Shown here piece after piece: positions 1 to 7,259 of a stretch of DNA of 13,001 nucleotides; position 1 is the stretch's first letter, and each line of letters opens with the position of its first letter. A model generated the notes under the pieces. The model worked only from the letters and a program-made list of their open reading frames with translations, was not told the DNA's origin and searched no databases. A program made the translations under genes and the position numbers. The DNA comes from Polynucleobacter sp. (GTDB lineage: Bacteria; Pseudomonadota; Gammaproteobacteria; Burkholderiales; Burkholderiaceae), in assembly GCA_023253245.1 (NCBI GenBank), contig JALRHB010000026.1:1-13001 (forward strand). Reading direction: 5' to 3'.

Positions 1-2018
1 GGAATATTTTGCAGATTTGGATCGCTAGATGCTAAGCGCCCCGTCACTGCAGTTGCTTGAGAAAAACTAGTATGTACTCGACCTGTTTTAGGGTCTGCCA
101 TACGAGGTAACTTCTCAATATATGTTGACATCAATTTAGCGAGACTACGGTAATCCAAGATGCGGGCAGGCAATGGGTAGTCCTCTGCAAGCTTTTGTAA
201 TACCTCTTCATCAGTTGAAGGTGCGCCTGAAGGCGTTTTCTTAATCACAGGAAGCTCTAATTGACCAAACAAAATTTCTGCAATCTGCTTTGGTGACTGA
301 ATATTAAATGGCTGTCCAGCCAATTGATGAATTTCACCCTCTAGAGCGAGTAAGCGTTTTCCGACCTCTTGACCTTGAACGGAAAGTAGCGCGGAATCAA
401 TACGAATGCCATTGCGCTCCATGATGCCAAGCACGCGCATGGCTGGCATCTCAATCTGCTCATAAACATAAAGTAAACCAGGGCTTGCTTGGATTTGAGG
501 CCAAAGTGCTAAGTGCAAACGCAAGGTAATATCCGCATCCTCTGCAGCGTAATTAGTAGCTGTTTGCAGATCTACTTGATCAAAGCCAATTTGATGAACA
601 CCTTTGCCGCAGACCTCTTCATAACGAATCGTCTTCATTCCTAAGTGACGCTCTGCTAGGTTATCCATATTGTGTGGCATGTGGGACTCAAGCACATAAG
701 ACTCGAGCAAAGTATCAAACTGCACGCCTTGGACAGCAATACCGTAGTTTGCGAAGATATGGATGTCGTACTTGAGGTTTTGCCCTACCTTGAGACGCTC
801 CTTACTCTCTAACCAAGGCTTTAATTTACCCAATACCAAATCGCGACTCAGTTGAGTATCGCCATTGCGATGAGCCACCGGAATATAACAAGCTTCACCT
901 GGCGTAACTGATAATGAAATCCCAACAAGCTGCGCAGCAAGTGCGTCTAAGCTAGTCGTTTCCGTATCAAGCGCTGTTAATGTTGCCTGATTGATTTTTT
1001 CAATCCAACGATCTAAAGCAGCCTCATCAACAACACATTCATATTGCTTAGTGATGGAGGCTTGCAAGTCTACAGTCCCTTGGGATAGAGCAGCAGTCGC
1101 CGAGATTACATTTAAACCAAAGTCTCCAGCCGAACCTTCGGTACTTGATGCACCCAATTGCTTTTCTACATCGCGCAGCCAGGTTTTAAATGCATAGCGC
1201 TCAAATAATTCTCGCAGTAGTGGGGCATCCTCAGCCTTGGCATGTAAATCATCTAAGCCTGGTAGATGGGGCGACAAATCACAATCCGTTTTAACGGTGA
1301 TGAGTTGTCGCGCTTGCGGCAACCACTCCAAACTATTTCGCAAGTTTTCTCCAACAACACCTTTAACTTGGCTGGCATTTGCCATCAAGTTATCAAGATC
1401 GCCAAATTCAGCCAACCATTTAGCAGCAGTTTTGGGCCCAGCCTTCGGAACACCAGGAACGTTATCAACCGCATCTCCGATAATCGACAAATAATCCACA
1501 ATACGCTGTGGAGGAACTCCAAACTTGGCAATTACCCCTTCGATATCCAGCTTTTCATCAGTCATCGTATTAATGAGGGTGACAGACGAATTGACTAATT
1601 GCGCTAAATCCTTATCGCCAGTTGAAATAATGGTCTCCCAGCCAGCTTGGGTGGCCTGACAGGCTAAGGTAGCAATCACGTCATCTGCCTCTACCCCGGA
1701 AACCATCAGGACTGGCCAGCCAAGAGCTTTAACCATCTTGTGAATCGGCTCAATCTGCCTAACCAAGTCCTCAGGCATTGGCGATCGGTGAGCCTTGTAT
1801 TCGGGGTACATCTCTTCTCGAAAAGTCTTCCCTTTAGCATCAAAAACACAGGCAATATGGTCAGCTGCTATCTCAGACCTTGCTCTGCGCATCATATTAA
1901 CCATGCCATAAATGGCCCCAGTGGGTTCCCCAGCCCCATTTCTGAGGTCTGGCATGGCATGAAAGGCGCGATATAGGTAGCTAGAGCCGTCTACCAACAA
2001 GAGTCTATGTTTAGTCAT
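1..2018 (-). CDS. polA: DNA polymerase I (partial, C-terminus beyond left edge)
   Basis: DNA polymerase I removes RNA primers, joins Okazaki fragments and fills repair gaps. The reading frame is open from the ATG at 2018 to the window edge, about 672 codons of a usual 930 or so. The N-terminus is the 5'-nuclease domain: LLLVDGSSYLYRAFHAMP near residue 6, GVEADD, STGDKDLAQLV and the helix-hairpin-helix GDAVDNVPGVPKAGPKTA. The 3'-5' proofreading domain keeps its acidic residues: D351 and E353 in DTET, D418 in NLKYD, and Y490 and D494 in YAAED. These match E. coli D355, E357, D424, Y497 and D501, so proofreading looks intact. The visible polymerase part ends at TGRLASSDPNLQNI (R661, equivalent to E. 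coli R668). The fingers and the catalytic aspartates lie outside the window. No strong Shine-Dalgarno precedes the ATG; the start rests on the conserved N-terminus. It is divergent from the DUF2782-like gene. Confidence 0.97.
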   Translation of the reverse strand, partial: MTKHRLLLVDGSSYLYRAFHAMPDLRNGAGEPTGAIYGMVNMMRRARSEIAADHIACVFDAKGKTFREEMYPEYKAHRSPMPEDLVRQIEPIHKMVKALGWPVLMVSGVEADDVIATLACQATQAGWETIISTGDKDLAQLVNSSVTLINTMTDEKLDIEGVIAKFGVPPQRIVDYLSIIGDAVDNVPGVPKAGPKTAAKWLAEFGDLDNLMANASQVKGVVGENLRNSLEWLPQARQLITVKTDCDLSPHLPGLDDLHAKAEDAPLLRELFERYAFKTWLRDVEKQLGASSTEGSAGDFGLNVISATAALSQGTVDLQASITKQYECVVDEAALDRWIEKINQATLTALDTETTSLDALAAQLVGISLSVTPGEACYIPVAHRNGDTQLSRDLVLGKLKPWLESKERLKVGQNLKYDIHIFANYGIAVQGVQFDTLLESYVLESHMPHNMDNLAERHLGMKTIRYEEVCGKGVHQIGFDQVDLQTATNYAAEDADITLRLHLALWPQIQASPGLLYVYEQIEMPAMRVLGIMERNGIRIDSALLSVQGQEVGKRLLALEGEIHQLAGQPFNIQSPKQIAEILFGQLELPVIKKTPSGAPSTDEEVLQKLAEDYPLPARILDYRSLAKLMSTYIEKLPRMADPKTGRVHTSFSQATAVTGRLASSDPNLQNI

Positions 2019-2100
2019 ACCGCAATCGTACAATCTAGTTGCTAACTACCCATAGATTAGGTTTCAAATGTCCCTGAAAATGGGTCTAAAAAGGTGAAAA
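2019..2100. promoter_or_regulatory. Divergent intergenic gap, polA / DUF2782-like gene
   Basis: These 82 bp separate two divergent starts, so they probably hold promoter elements for one or both. On the + strand, TACAAT at 2029-2034 is a fair -10, but no good -35 lies 16-18 bp upstream. On the - strand I see only weak -10 candidates. AAGGTG at 2091-2096, four bases before the ATG at 2101, is a convincing ribosome binding site for the rightward gene. A loose inverted pair, ACCCAT (2048-2053) and ATGGGT (2080-2085), is too short and too far apart to call an operator. Confidence 0.3.
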
Positions 2101-2508
2101 ATGATACATGCACTCTCTAATTTATTACACTCAATCATGAGCCATGCCCTTGTTCTTACAAGCTTTTTCCTAGCTTTTGCCGCCATAGGGATTGGCACGG
2201 TTCAGGCACAAGGCAGCAGCCAGGCATTAAGCCCCTCTGAATTACAACAAATCAATAATCAACCGCTTTCACCTCCAGTGAGTGCTTCACAAAGTACAAA
2301 TACGCCTGAAGCTCGTAAACCTAGTTTTGTGCACAAAGAGGCAACTGGCACTGAAATCACTGAATACAAAGATGCGAATGCGCCAACACAAGTGGATGTG
2401 AAAACACGCTACACCAGTTACGAAATGGCTCCACCAGCTACTGTGATGCCAGGTGTTCCCAAAGAAACTGAGCTCATTAGCGTTCCTAGTATTAGCATTC
2501 CCTTCTAA
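2101..2508 (+). CDS. DUF2782-like small secreted protein
   Basis: This gene encodes a 135-residue protein of unknown function. The first 36 or so residues look like a Sec signal peptide: a hydrophobic stretch (ALVLTSFFLAFAAIGIG) followed by TVQA|QG as a likely signal peptidase I site. The n-region is odd in having no Lys or Arg. The mature part is Gln/Ser/Pro-rich to about residue 72. It then has TEITEYKDANAPTQVDVKTR, which resembles the charged beta-strand core of DUF2782 proteins (ET-EEYR ... V-V-P), though the end of the family's core is poorly kept. Location supports the assignment: DUF2782 genes sit between polA and thrB in pseudomonads too. The first ATG is favoured by AAGGTG four bases upstream; an ATG at codon 14 is the alternative start. 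The gap to thrB is 39 bp, so the two are probably cotranscribed. The protein is likely periplasmic. The family assignment is moderate and no function can be inferred. Confidence 0.8.
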   Translation: MIHALSNLLHSIMSHALVLTSFFLAFAAIGIGTVQAQGSSQALSPSELQQINNQPLSPPVSASQSTNTPEARKPSFVHKEATGTEITEYKDANAPTQVDVKTRYTSYEMAPPATVMPGVPKETELISVPSISIPF

Positions 2509-2547
2509 TACAGATCAGTCATTGATTCAGTTTTTTCTTAAGTAACC

Positions 2548-3525
2548 ATGGCTGTCTTTACACCGATTGAACTTGGCGATATCTCAGACTGGATTGCACA
2601 GGATTTTGAGATTGGTCAAGCCGTCTCCATCAAAGGAATTCATGGTGGCATTGAAAACTCTAACTTCTTTCTCGATACTGAAAAAGAGGGCAGAAAGCAG
2701 GCGTATGTCTTAACCATTTTCGAAAGATTATCTGCGGAACAGCTACCCTTCTATTTAGAGTTAATGCGCCATTTGGCAAACAAAGAAATTCCAGTTCCAA
2801 AGCCTCTTGAAAACAAAAAAGGTGAAATTTTGTTTTCACTCAAAGGCAAGCCCGCGGCCATTGTAAGTAAGCTGCCTGGTCTATCTAGATTAGATCCCCA
2901 AGCAAACCATTGCGCTCTTGTTGGTGAGATGTTGGCCAAGATGCATCTGGCAAGCGTCGACTTTAAACATCAACAAGAAAATCTTCGCAGCCTATCTTGG
3001 TGGCAAAAAACAATTCCACAAGTCTTACCGCACCTCAACAGCGATCAAGCTCAATTACTCACAAGTGAGCTCATTACCCAAGAAAAATTTTTCTCTTCAG
3101 CAGACTATGCTGACTTGCCGCAAGGGGCAAGCCATTGCGATCTCTTTCGCGATAATGTCTTGTTTGATCCACAAAGTGAAAGTGATAGTACAAAAGATCG
3201 GTTGGGCGGCTTCTTTGACTTCTATTTTGCTGGCACTGATAAATGGTTATTTGATTTAGCTGTCACTGCCAACGATTGGTGTCTTGCAAAAAACAAGCAA
3301 GATCTAGATCCTGATCGCTTAAATGCCTTAATGCAAGCCTATCAAAATGTTCGACCACTAACAGAGGCAGAACAAAGAAGTTGGCCACTAATGCTACGTG
3401 CAGCAGCATTGCGGTTTTGGATCTCACGTTTATGGGACTATTACCTCCCAAGAGATGCGCAAATGCTCACTCCACACGATCCCCGTCATTTTGAAAATAT
3501 TCTTTTAAGTCGTAAGGCATTATGA
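2548..3525 (+). CDS. thrB: Homoserine kinase, ThrB type II (APH fold)
   Basis: Homoserine kinase phosphorylates L-homoserine with ATP to O-phosphohomoserine, the penultimate step of threonine synthesis in the cytoplasm. At 325 residues this is the Pseudomonas/Burkholderia-type enzyme, built on the aminoglycoside phosphotransferase fold and unrelated to the GHMP-kinase ThrB of E. coli. Visible motifs are a nucleotide-binding region GIHGGIENSNFFL (about residues 30-42), LTIFERL with the strand that follows, the catalytic loop SHCDLFRDNVLF (H196, D198, N203) and the metal-binding GFFDFYFAG (D224), followed by FDLAVTANDWC. The kinase core is therefore complete. Position 197, usually a small residue such as Ala or Gly, is Cys. 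The start MAVFTPIEL fits the family, although the sequence before it has no clear Shine-Dalgarno. The gene overlaps the next one by four bases (ATGA), which suggests translational coupling. Confidence 0.95.
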   Translation: MAVFTPIELGDISDWIAQDFEIGQAVSIKGIHGGIENSNFFLDTEKEGRKQAYVLTIFERLSAEQLPFYLELMRHLANKEIPVPKPLENKKGEILFSLKGKPAAIVSKLPGLSRLDPQANHCALVGEMLAKMHLASVDFKHQQENLRSLSWWQKTIPQVLPHLNSDQAQLLTSELITQEKFFSSADYADLPQGASHCDLFRDNVLFDPQSESDSTKDRLGGFFDFYFAGTDKWLFDLAVTANDWCLAKNKQDLDPDRLNALMQAYQNVRPLTEAEQRSWPLMLRAAALRFWISRLWDYYLPRDAQMLTPHDPRHFENILLSRKAL

Positions 3526-4304
3526 AACTCAATACCGTTGCCTCTAAAGAGGGCTACACCTGGATTCGTCAAGGCATTTGGCTATTTAAACAAAATCCCT
3601 TGGGATTTTTGATGCTGGTCTTTTTATACGTCTTTGCGGCGCAGTTGGCTGTCATCATTCCTGTAATTGGAGTATTTGCCGTACTCTTGCTAACACCCAC
3701 ACTCTCGGTTGGCTTTATGACTGCTTGTCGGCAAGCAATTCAAAAAGAACGCATCCGTCCAATGGTGTATTTAATAGCCTTGCAGGGGACCCCCATCGTG
3801 CGCAAGCGCATACTTCAATTAGGCATAGTCTATGCTGCAATGATTCTGTCCTTAAGTTTTATTCTAAGCATGCTGGTAGATTTTGACGTAATTCTGCCAT
3901 TGCTGACTGGCGATAAACCTATCACACCAGAAGTCATCAACCAGCTCTATCTCATCTTGTTTTATGGTTGCCTACTCTATGTGCCCGTTGCGATGTTGAT
4001 GTGGTTCTCACCAGTATTGGTAGCTTGGGCAAATATGCCAGTAGGTCAGGCGCTATTCTCTAGCGCTGTGGCATGCTGGGCCAACAAGGGTGCATTTATA
4101 TTCTATGTCGCCATTTGGGGTGGCATTCTAGCCGCCATCCCATTAAGCATTGGCTCCATCCTAGATGCCCTCAATTTAGGCCAGGTCGCCTCTTTTATCA
4201 TCGCTCCGCTATCCATGGCTGCACTTACTGTGATGCACTGCTCTTTCTTTGCTACCTGGAAAGGATGTTTTGCTGAAAAGGAGTCGGCAACCTTAATTGC
4301 TTAG
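3522..4304 (+). CDS. BPSS1780-family inner-membrane protein
   Basis: This gene encodes a 260-residue, multi-pass inner-membrane protein of unknown function, of the type annotated as BPSS1780 family in betaproteobacteria. The N-terminus GYTWIRQGIWLFKQNPLGFLM is the family's recognisable start: an amphipathic stretch followed by the first hydrophobic helix. Hydrophobic segments lie near residues 27-43, 45-68, 100-121, 140-168, 190-213 and 223-246, so five or six membrane spans are likely. The soluble loop around residues 70-98 is basic (RQAIQKERIRP, VRKRILQ). No catalytic motif or cofactor site is visible. The ATG shares bases with the thrB stop, so expression is probably coupled to thrB, but nothing in the sequence ties the protein to threonine metabolism. 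Its stop lies four bases from that of the converging uvrD. Confidence 0.85.
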   Translation: MKLNTVASKEGYTWIRQGIWLFKQNPLGFLMLVFLYVFAAQLAVIIPVIGVFAVLLLTPTLSVGFMTACRQAIQKERIRPMVYLIALQGTPIVRKRILQLGIVYAAMILSLSFILSMLVDFDVILPLLTGDKPITPEVINQLYLILFYGCLLYVPVAMLMWFSPVLVAWANMPVGQALFSSAVACWANKGAFIFYVAIWGGILAAIPLSIGSILDALNLGQVASFIIAPLSMAALTVMHCSFFATWKGCFAEKESATLIA

Positions 4305-4326
4305 CGCATCAATCAATCGCGGCTAA
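4301..4326. terminator. Weak hairpin at the membrane protein / uvrD convergence
   Basis: TTAGCGC (4301-4307) pairs with GCGGCTAA (4319-4326) if one G is bulged, leaving an 11-base loop. It spans both stop codons of two converging genes that are only four bases apart, a reasonable place for a shared terminator. There is no T-run on either side, so rho-independent function is doubtful. Confidence 0.15.
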
Positions 4327-6699
4327 CTTTGCAATACTGAGCTGCAACCACTTCACACCATGACGTTTGAAGTTCACCTGTGCACGGGCATCTGTATCTT
4401 GCCCCTCTAGGCCAGTGATACGTCCTTCACCAAATTTAGTATGAAAAACATTTTGTCCAATGGTGAATGGATAGTTTCCTCTTGGGGGTGAGGCCATTCT
4501 AGTAACAGCTGTAGACGCAGAACCAACACGACCAATTTGTTTAGCGGGTCTTTGACGATCACCGCCAGAATCAAAGAAATCACTTGTTTCAGTATCGCGA
4601 TGCCGGGTATAACCATCTTGCCAAATTGATCCTGTACGACCAGTATTGCCGTAACTTCCAGAGTTACCCCAACGCGCATCTTTAGCTTTTGGAGTTAGCC
4701 ATTTCAAGGAATCAGATGGCAATTCTTCCAGAAAGCGAGATGGCATGTTGTAACGCACCTGACCGTGCAACATTCTCGATTGCGTGTGCGACAGATACAA
4801 ACGCTCTTTAGCGCGTGTAATCGCCACATACATTAGGCGCCGCTCTTCCTCCAGGCCATTTTGTTCGTTCACACTATTTTCGTGAGGAAATAAACCTTCC
4901 TCTAAACCAGTGATGAATACGGCAGTAAATTCTAAGCCCTTTGCTGAATGCACTGTCATTAACTGCACAGCATCTTGGCCAGCTTGTGCTTGATTGTCAC
5001 CCGCCTCTAATGAAGCGTGAGATAAGAAAGCCGCCAAAGGAGAAACCTCTAAAACTCCTGGTGCATTCTCGGCTGGCAACATGGCTGCAATTGCGTCTTG
5101 ACCGTAACCCTCTTCCGCGATGAAAGCAGTGGCTGCGTTAATTAATTCCTGCAAGTTTTCAACGCGATCTTGACCTTCACGCTCAGAGAGGTAGTGTTGA
5201 ATGAGGCCACTATGCTGAATTACAAACTCCACAGTTTCTGGCAAGGTGTTGTGACGAGTCGCTTCACGCATATGATCAACCAAACGTACAAACCCGCCTA
5301 AAGCAGCCCCTGCTTTTCCATCTAGTGTAGAGGCAGCTAAATACAATGAGCTATTCTGTGCCCGAGCAGCATCTTGCACAGCCTCAATCGATCGAGCACC
5401 TATGCCACGGGTTGGGAAGTTAACTACCCGTGAGAATGAAGTGTCGTCATTTGGATTCTCTAGCAGTCGTAAATAAGCCAATGCATGCTTAATCTCAGCT
5501 CGCTCAAAGAAGCGTAATCCACCATACACACGGTATGGGATCCCCGCTGAAAATAAGGCATGCTCAATAATGCGAGACTGAGCATTGCTACGATAAAGTA
5601 AAGCGATTTCTGTACGTTTAACACCACTGTTAACCAGGGCTTTAATTTCATCGACCAACCAAGCCGCCTCGGCGTGATCACTTGGAGCATCATAAATTCG
5701 AACTGGCTCACCATGACCAGCATCAGTTCGTAAGTTTTTACCTAAACGATCCGAGTTATTAGAAATTAAGAAATTAGCGGCATCCAAGATATGGCCATGC
5801 GAGCGATAGTTTTGCTCCAGCTTGACCATCATTGGCTTGTATTGCTTCTCGTAGAGACGCATATTCTCAACATCAGCGCCGCGGAATGCATAGATACTTT
5901 GGTCATCATCACCTACTGCAAAGACCGCGCTACTGCCCATACCACTGACATTTACACGACTAGCATCGTGGCCAGAAAGTAACTTGAGCCACGCATATTG
6001 CAGGGCATTGGTATCCTGAAACTCATCAATCAAAATATGACGAAAACGCTCTTGGTAATGTGCACGAATCGCTTCGTTATGTTTGAGCAACTCATAACTA
6101 CGCAATAAGAGCTCCGCAAAATCAACCACGCCCTCACGCTGGCATTGCTCATCGTAGGCCTCATAAAGCTGAGCCATCTTGGCCTGAAAATCATCCCCAA
6201 GAGACAGTTCGCGTGCCCGTTGGCCTCGCTCTTTGGCGTGCGCAATAAAGTACTGCAAGTGCTTAGGAGGATATTTCTCATCATCAACCTTTAGACCCTT
6301 TAATAGGCGCTTGATGGCTGATAACTGATCTTGGGTATCTAAAATTTGAAAGGTCGAGGGTAGCCCCGCTTCTTTATGATGCGCACGCAACAAACGGTTA
6401 CATAAGCCATGAAAGGTGCCAATCCACATACCCCGGGTGTTGATGGGTAACATGGCACTTAAACGTAACATCATCTCTTTAGCCGCTTTATTGGTAAAAG
6501 TGACTGCTAAGACTCCAATAGGCGAAACTTGGCCCGTCTGAATAAGCCAGGCAATTCGAGTGGTGAGAACGCGGGTCTTGCCGCTCCCAGCGCCCGCCAA
6601 GATCAGGGCTGACTGAGCCTGGCCATTTTCGTTCACTGGCGGGAGGGTCACTGCCTCGCGTTGTTCTGGATTGAGGTTTGCGAGCAAGTCTGAGTACAT
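4309..6699 (-). CDS. uvrD: ATP-dependent DNA helicase UvrD (helicase II)
   Basis: UvrD is a superfamily 1A 3'-5' DNA helicase that acts in nucleotide excision repair, mismatch repair and removal of RecA filaments. From the ATG it has 796 residues. All motifs are present in order: Q motif LNPEQREAV (9-17), Walker A AGAGSGKT (35-42), Ia VTFTNKAAKEM, Ib GTFHGL, II DEFQDTN (from 225), III GDDDQSIYAFRGA, IV QNYRSH, V MTVHSAKGLEF and VI RRLMYVAITRAKERL (near 615-632). A Gly/Ser/Arg-rich linker (about 655-745) leads to a C-terminal module with FGEGRITGLEG, like the Tudor-like RNA-polymerase-binding end of UvrD/PcrA; this favours UvrD over Rep. A short extra segment, GHDASRVNVSGMGSSAVF, precedes motif III. 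A GTG at 6702 directly abuts the ATG and is a possible start. The gene diverges from valS with a gap of about 24 bp. Confidence 0.96.
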   Translation of the reverse strand: MYSDLLANLNPEQREAVTLPPVNENGQAQSALILAGAGSGKTRVLTTRIAWLIQTGQVSPIGVLAVTFTNKAAKEMMLRLSAMLPINTRGMWIGTFHGLCNRLLRAHHKEAGLPSTFQILDTQDQLSAIKRLLKGLKVDDEKYPPKHLQYFIAHAKERGQRARELSLGDDFQAKMAQLYEAYDEQCQREGVVDFAELLLRSYELLKHNEAIRAHYQERFRHILIDEFQDTNALQYAWLKLLSGHDASRVNVSGMGSSAVFAVGDDDQSIYAFRGADVENMRLYEKQYKPMMVKLEQNYRSHGHILDAANFLISNNSDRLGKNLRTDAGHGEPVRIYDAPSDHAEAAWLVDEIKALVNSGVKRTEIALLYRSNAQSRIIEHALFSAGIPYRVYGGLRFFERAEIKHALAYLRLLENPNDDTSFSRVVNFPTRGIGARSIEAVQDAARAQNSSLYLAASTLDGKAGAALGGFVRLVDHMREATRHNTLPETVEFVIQHSGLIQHYLSEREGQDRVENLQELINAATAFIAEEGYGQDAIAAMLPAENAPGVLEVSPLAAFLSHASLEAGDNQAQAGQDAVQLMTVHSAKGLEFTAVFITGLEEGLFPHENSVNEQNGLEEERRLMYVAITRAKERLYLSHTQSRMLHGQVRYNMPSRFLEELPSDSLKWLTPKAKDARWGNSGSYGNTGRTGSIWQDGYTRHRDTETSDFFDSGGDRQRPAKQIGRVGSASTAVTRMASPPRGNYPFTIGQNVFHTKFGEGRITGLEGQDTDARAQVNFKRHGVKWLQLSIAKLAAID

Positions 6700-6705
6700 C
6701 ACCCC

Positions 6706-6715
6706 AATTATAATT
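6706..6715. promoter_or_regulatory. Palindromic, possibly bidirectional -10 element (uvrD / valS)
   Basis: AATTATAATT is a perfect 10-bp palindrome in the gap between the divergent uvrD and valS starts. It contains TATAAT on the + strand (6709-6714) and on the - strand (6712-6707). Placing transcription starts about seven bases downstream puts them near 6721 for valS (ATG at 6724) and near 6700 for uvrD (ATG at 6699, GTG at 6702), which gives leaderless or nearly leaderless transcripts. Neither ATG has a good Shine-Dalgarno, which fits. Against it, neither strand has a recognisable -35 at 16-18 bp, and short A/T palindromes arise by chance. Confidence 0.3.
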
Positions 6716-6723
6716 TGCCTCTT

Positions 6724-7242
6724 ATGCCAAATGCCTCAAATACCCCTAATTCATTAAACCCCTCAATGGCCGGTTCTGCTGATGATCTTGCCAAATCCTA
6801 TGAACCCGCCCCGATAGAAGCCTACTGGGGGCCGGAGTGGGAGCGCCGCGGTATTGCCAAAGCCACTCTTGACGAGAACAAAGGGGACTTCTCCATTCAG
6901 CTACCACCCCCAAATGTGACAGGCACTTTACATATGGGGCATGCGTTTAATCAAACCATCATGGATGGTTTGGTACGACACGCACGCATGCTTGGAAAGA
7001 ATGCTTTGTGGGTACCCGGCACTGATCATGCTGGTATTGCTACTCAAATCGTTGTTGAGCGTCAACTTGATGCACAAAAAGTATCGCGTCATGACTTAGG
7101 TCGCGAGAAATTTCTTGAAAAGGTCTGGGAGTGGAAAGAAACATCGGGCAACACCATCACACGTCAGATTCGTCGCCTTGGCGCCTCGATTGATTGGGAT
7201 AAAGAGTATTTCACGATGGACAGCAAGATGTCCCAGGACTGA
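6724..7242 (+). CDS. valS: ValS N-terminal fragment (HMGH catalytic motif)
   Basis: This is the 5' ORF of the broken valS, 172 residues from the ATG. It contains the first half of the class I catalytic core: the family-typical LAKSYEPAPIEAYWGPEWE, the PPPNVTGTLHMGHAFNQT signature (HMGH in place of HIGH), GTDHAGIATQIVVE and IRRLGASIDWDKEYFTMD. It ends prematurely after KMSQD. Two other starts are possible. A TTG lies nine bases upstream at 6715, and an ATG at 6766 (MAGSADDLAKSYEP) gives a start nearer the conserved region. None of the three has a clear Shine-Dalgarno. The extra 14 residues from 6724 are Asn/Ser/Pro-rich and carry no domain. On its own the fragment could not charge tRNA. Confidence 0.75.
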   Translation: MPNASNTPNSLNPSMAGSADDLAKSYEPAPIEAYWGPEWERRGIAKATLDENKGDFSIQLPPPNVTGTLHMGHAFNQTIMDGLVRHARMLGKNALWVPGTDHAGIATQIVVERQLDAQKVSRHDLGREKFLEKVWEWKETSGNTITRQIRRLGASIDWDKEYFTMDSKMSQD

Positions 7243-7259
7243 TCTATCGCGGCAAACGC

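Noticed and set aside
991..1976. Rightward ORFs of 68-110 codons across 991-1976
   Set aside because: They lie antisense to polA, whose frame is fully conserved here. Their translations have no recognisable domains and no ribosome binding sites.
2509..2547. Rho-independent terminator between the DUF2782-like gene and thrB
   Set aside because: GATCA...TGATT gives only a five-pair stem with a wobble before TCAGTTTTTT. It is too weak, and the 39-bp gap fits cotranscription.
4407..6287. Alternative-frame ORFs within uvrD on both strands
   Set aside because: They are shadows of a complete, motif-rich helicase frame and have low-complexity or unlikely protein sequence.
7228..7245. Programmed ribosomal frameshift joining the two valS ORFs
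   Set aside because: There is no slippery heptamer and no RF2-like CTTTGA context. About 12 conserved residues are also absent, and frameshifting could not restore them.
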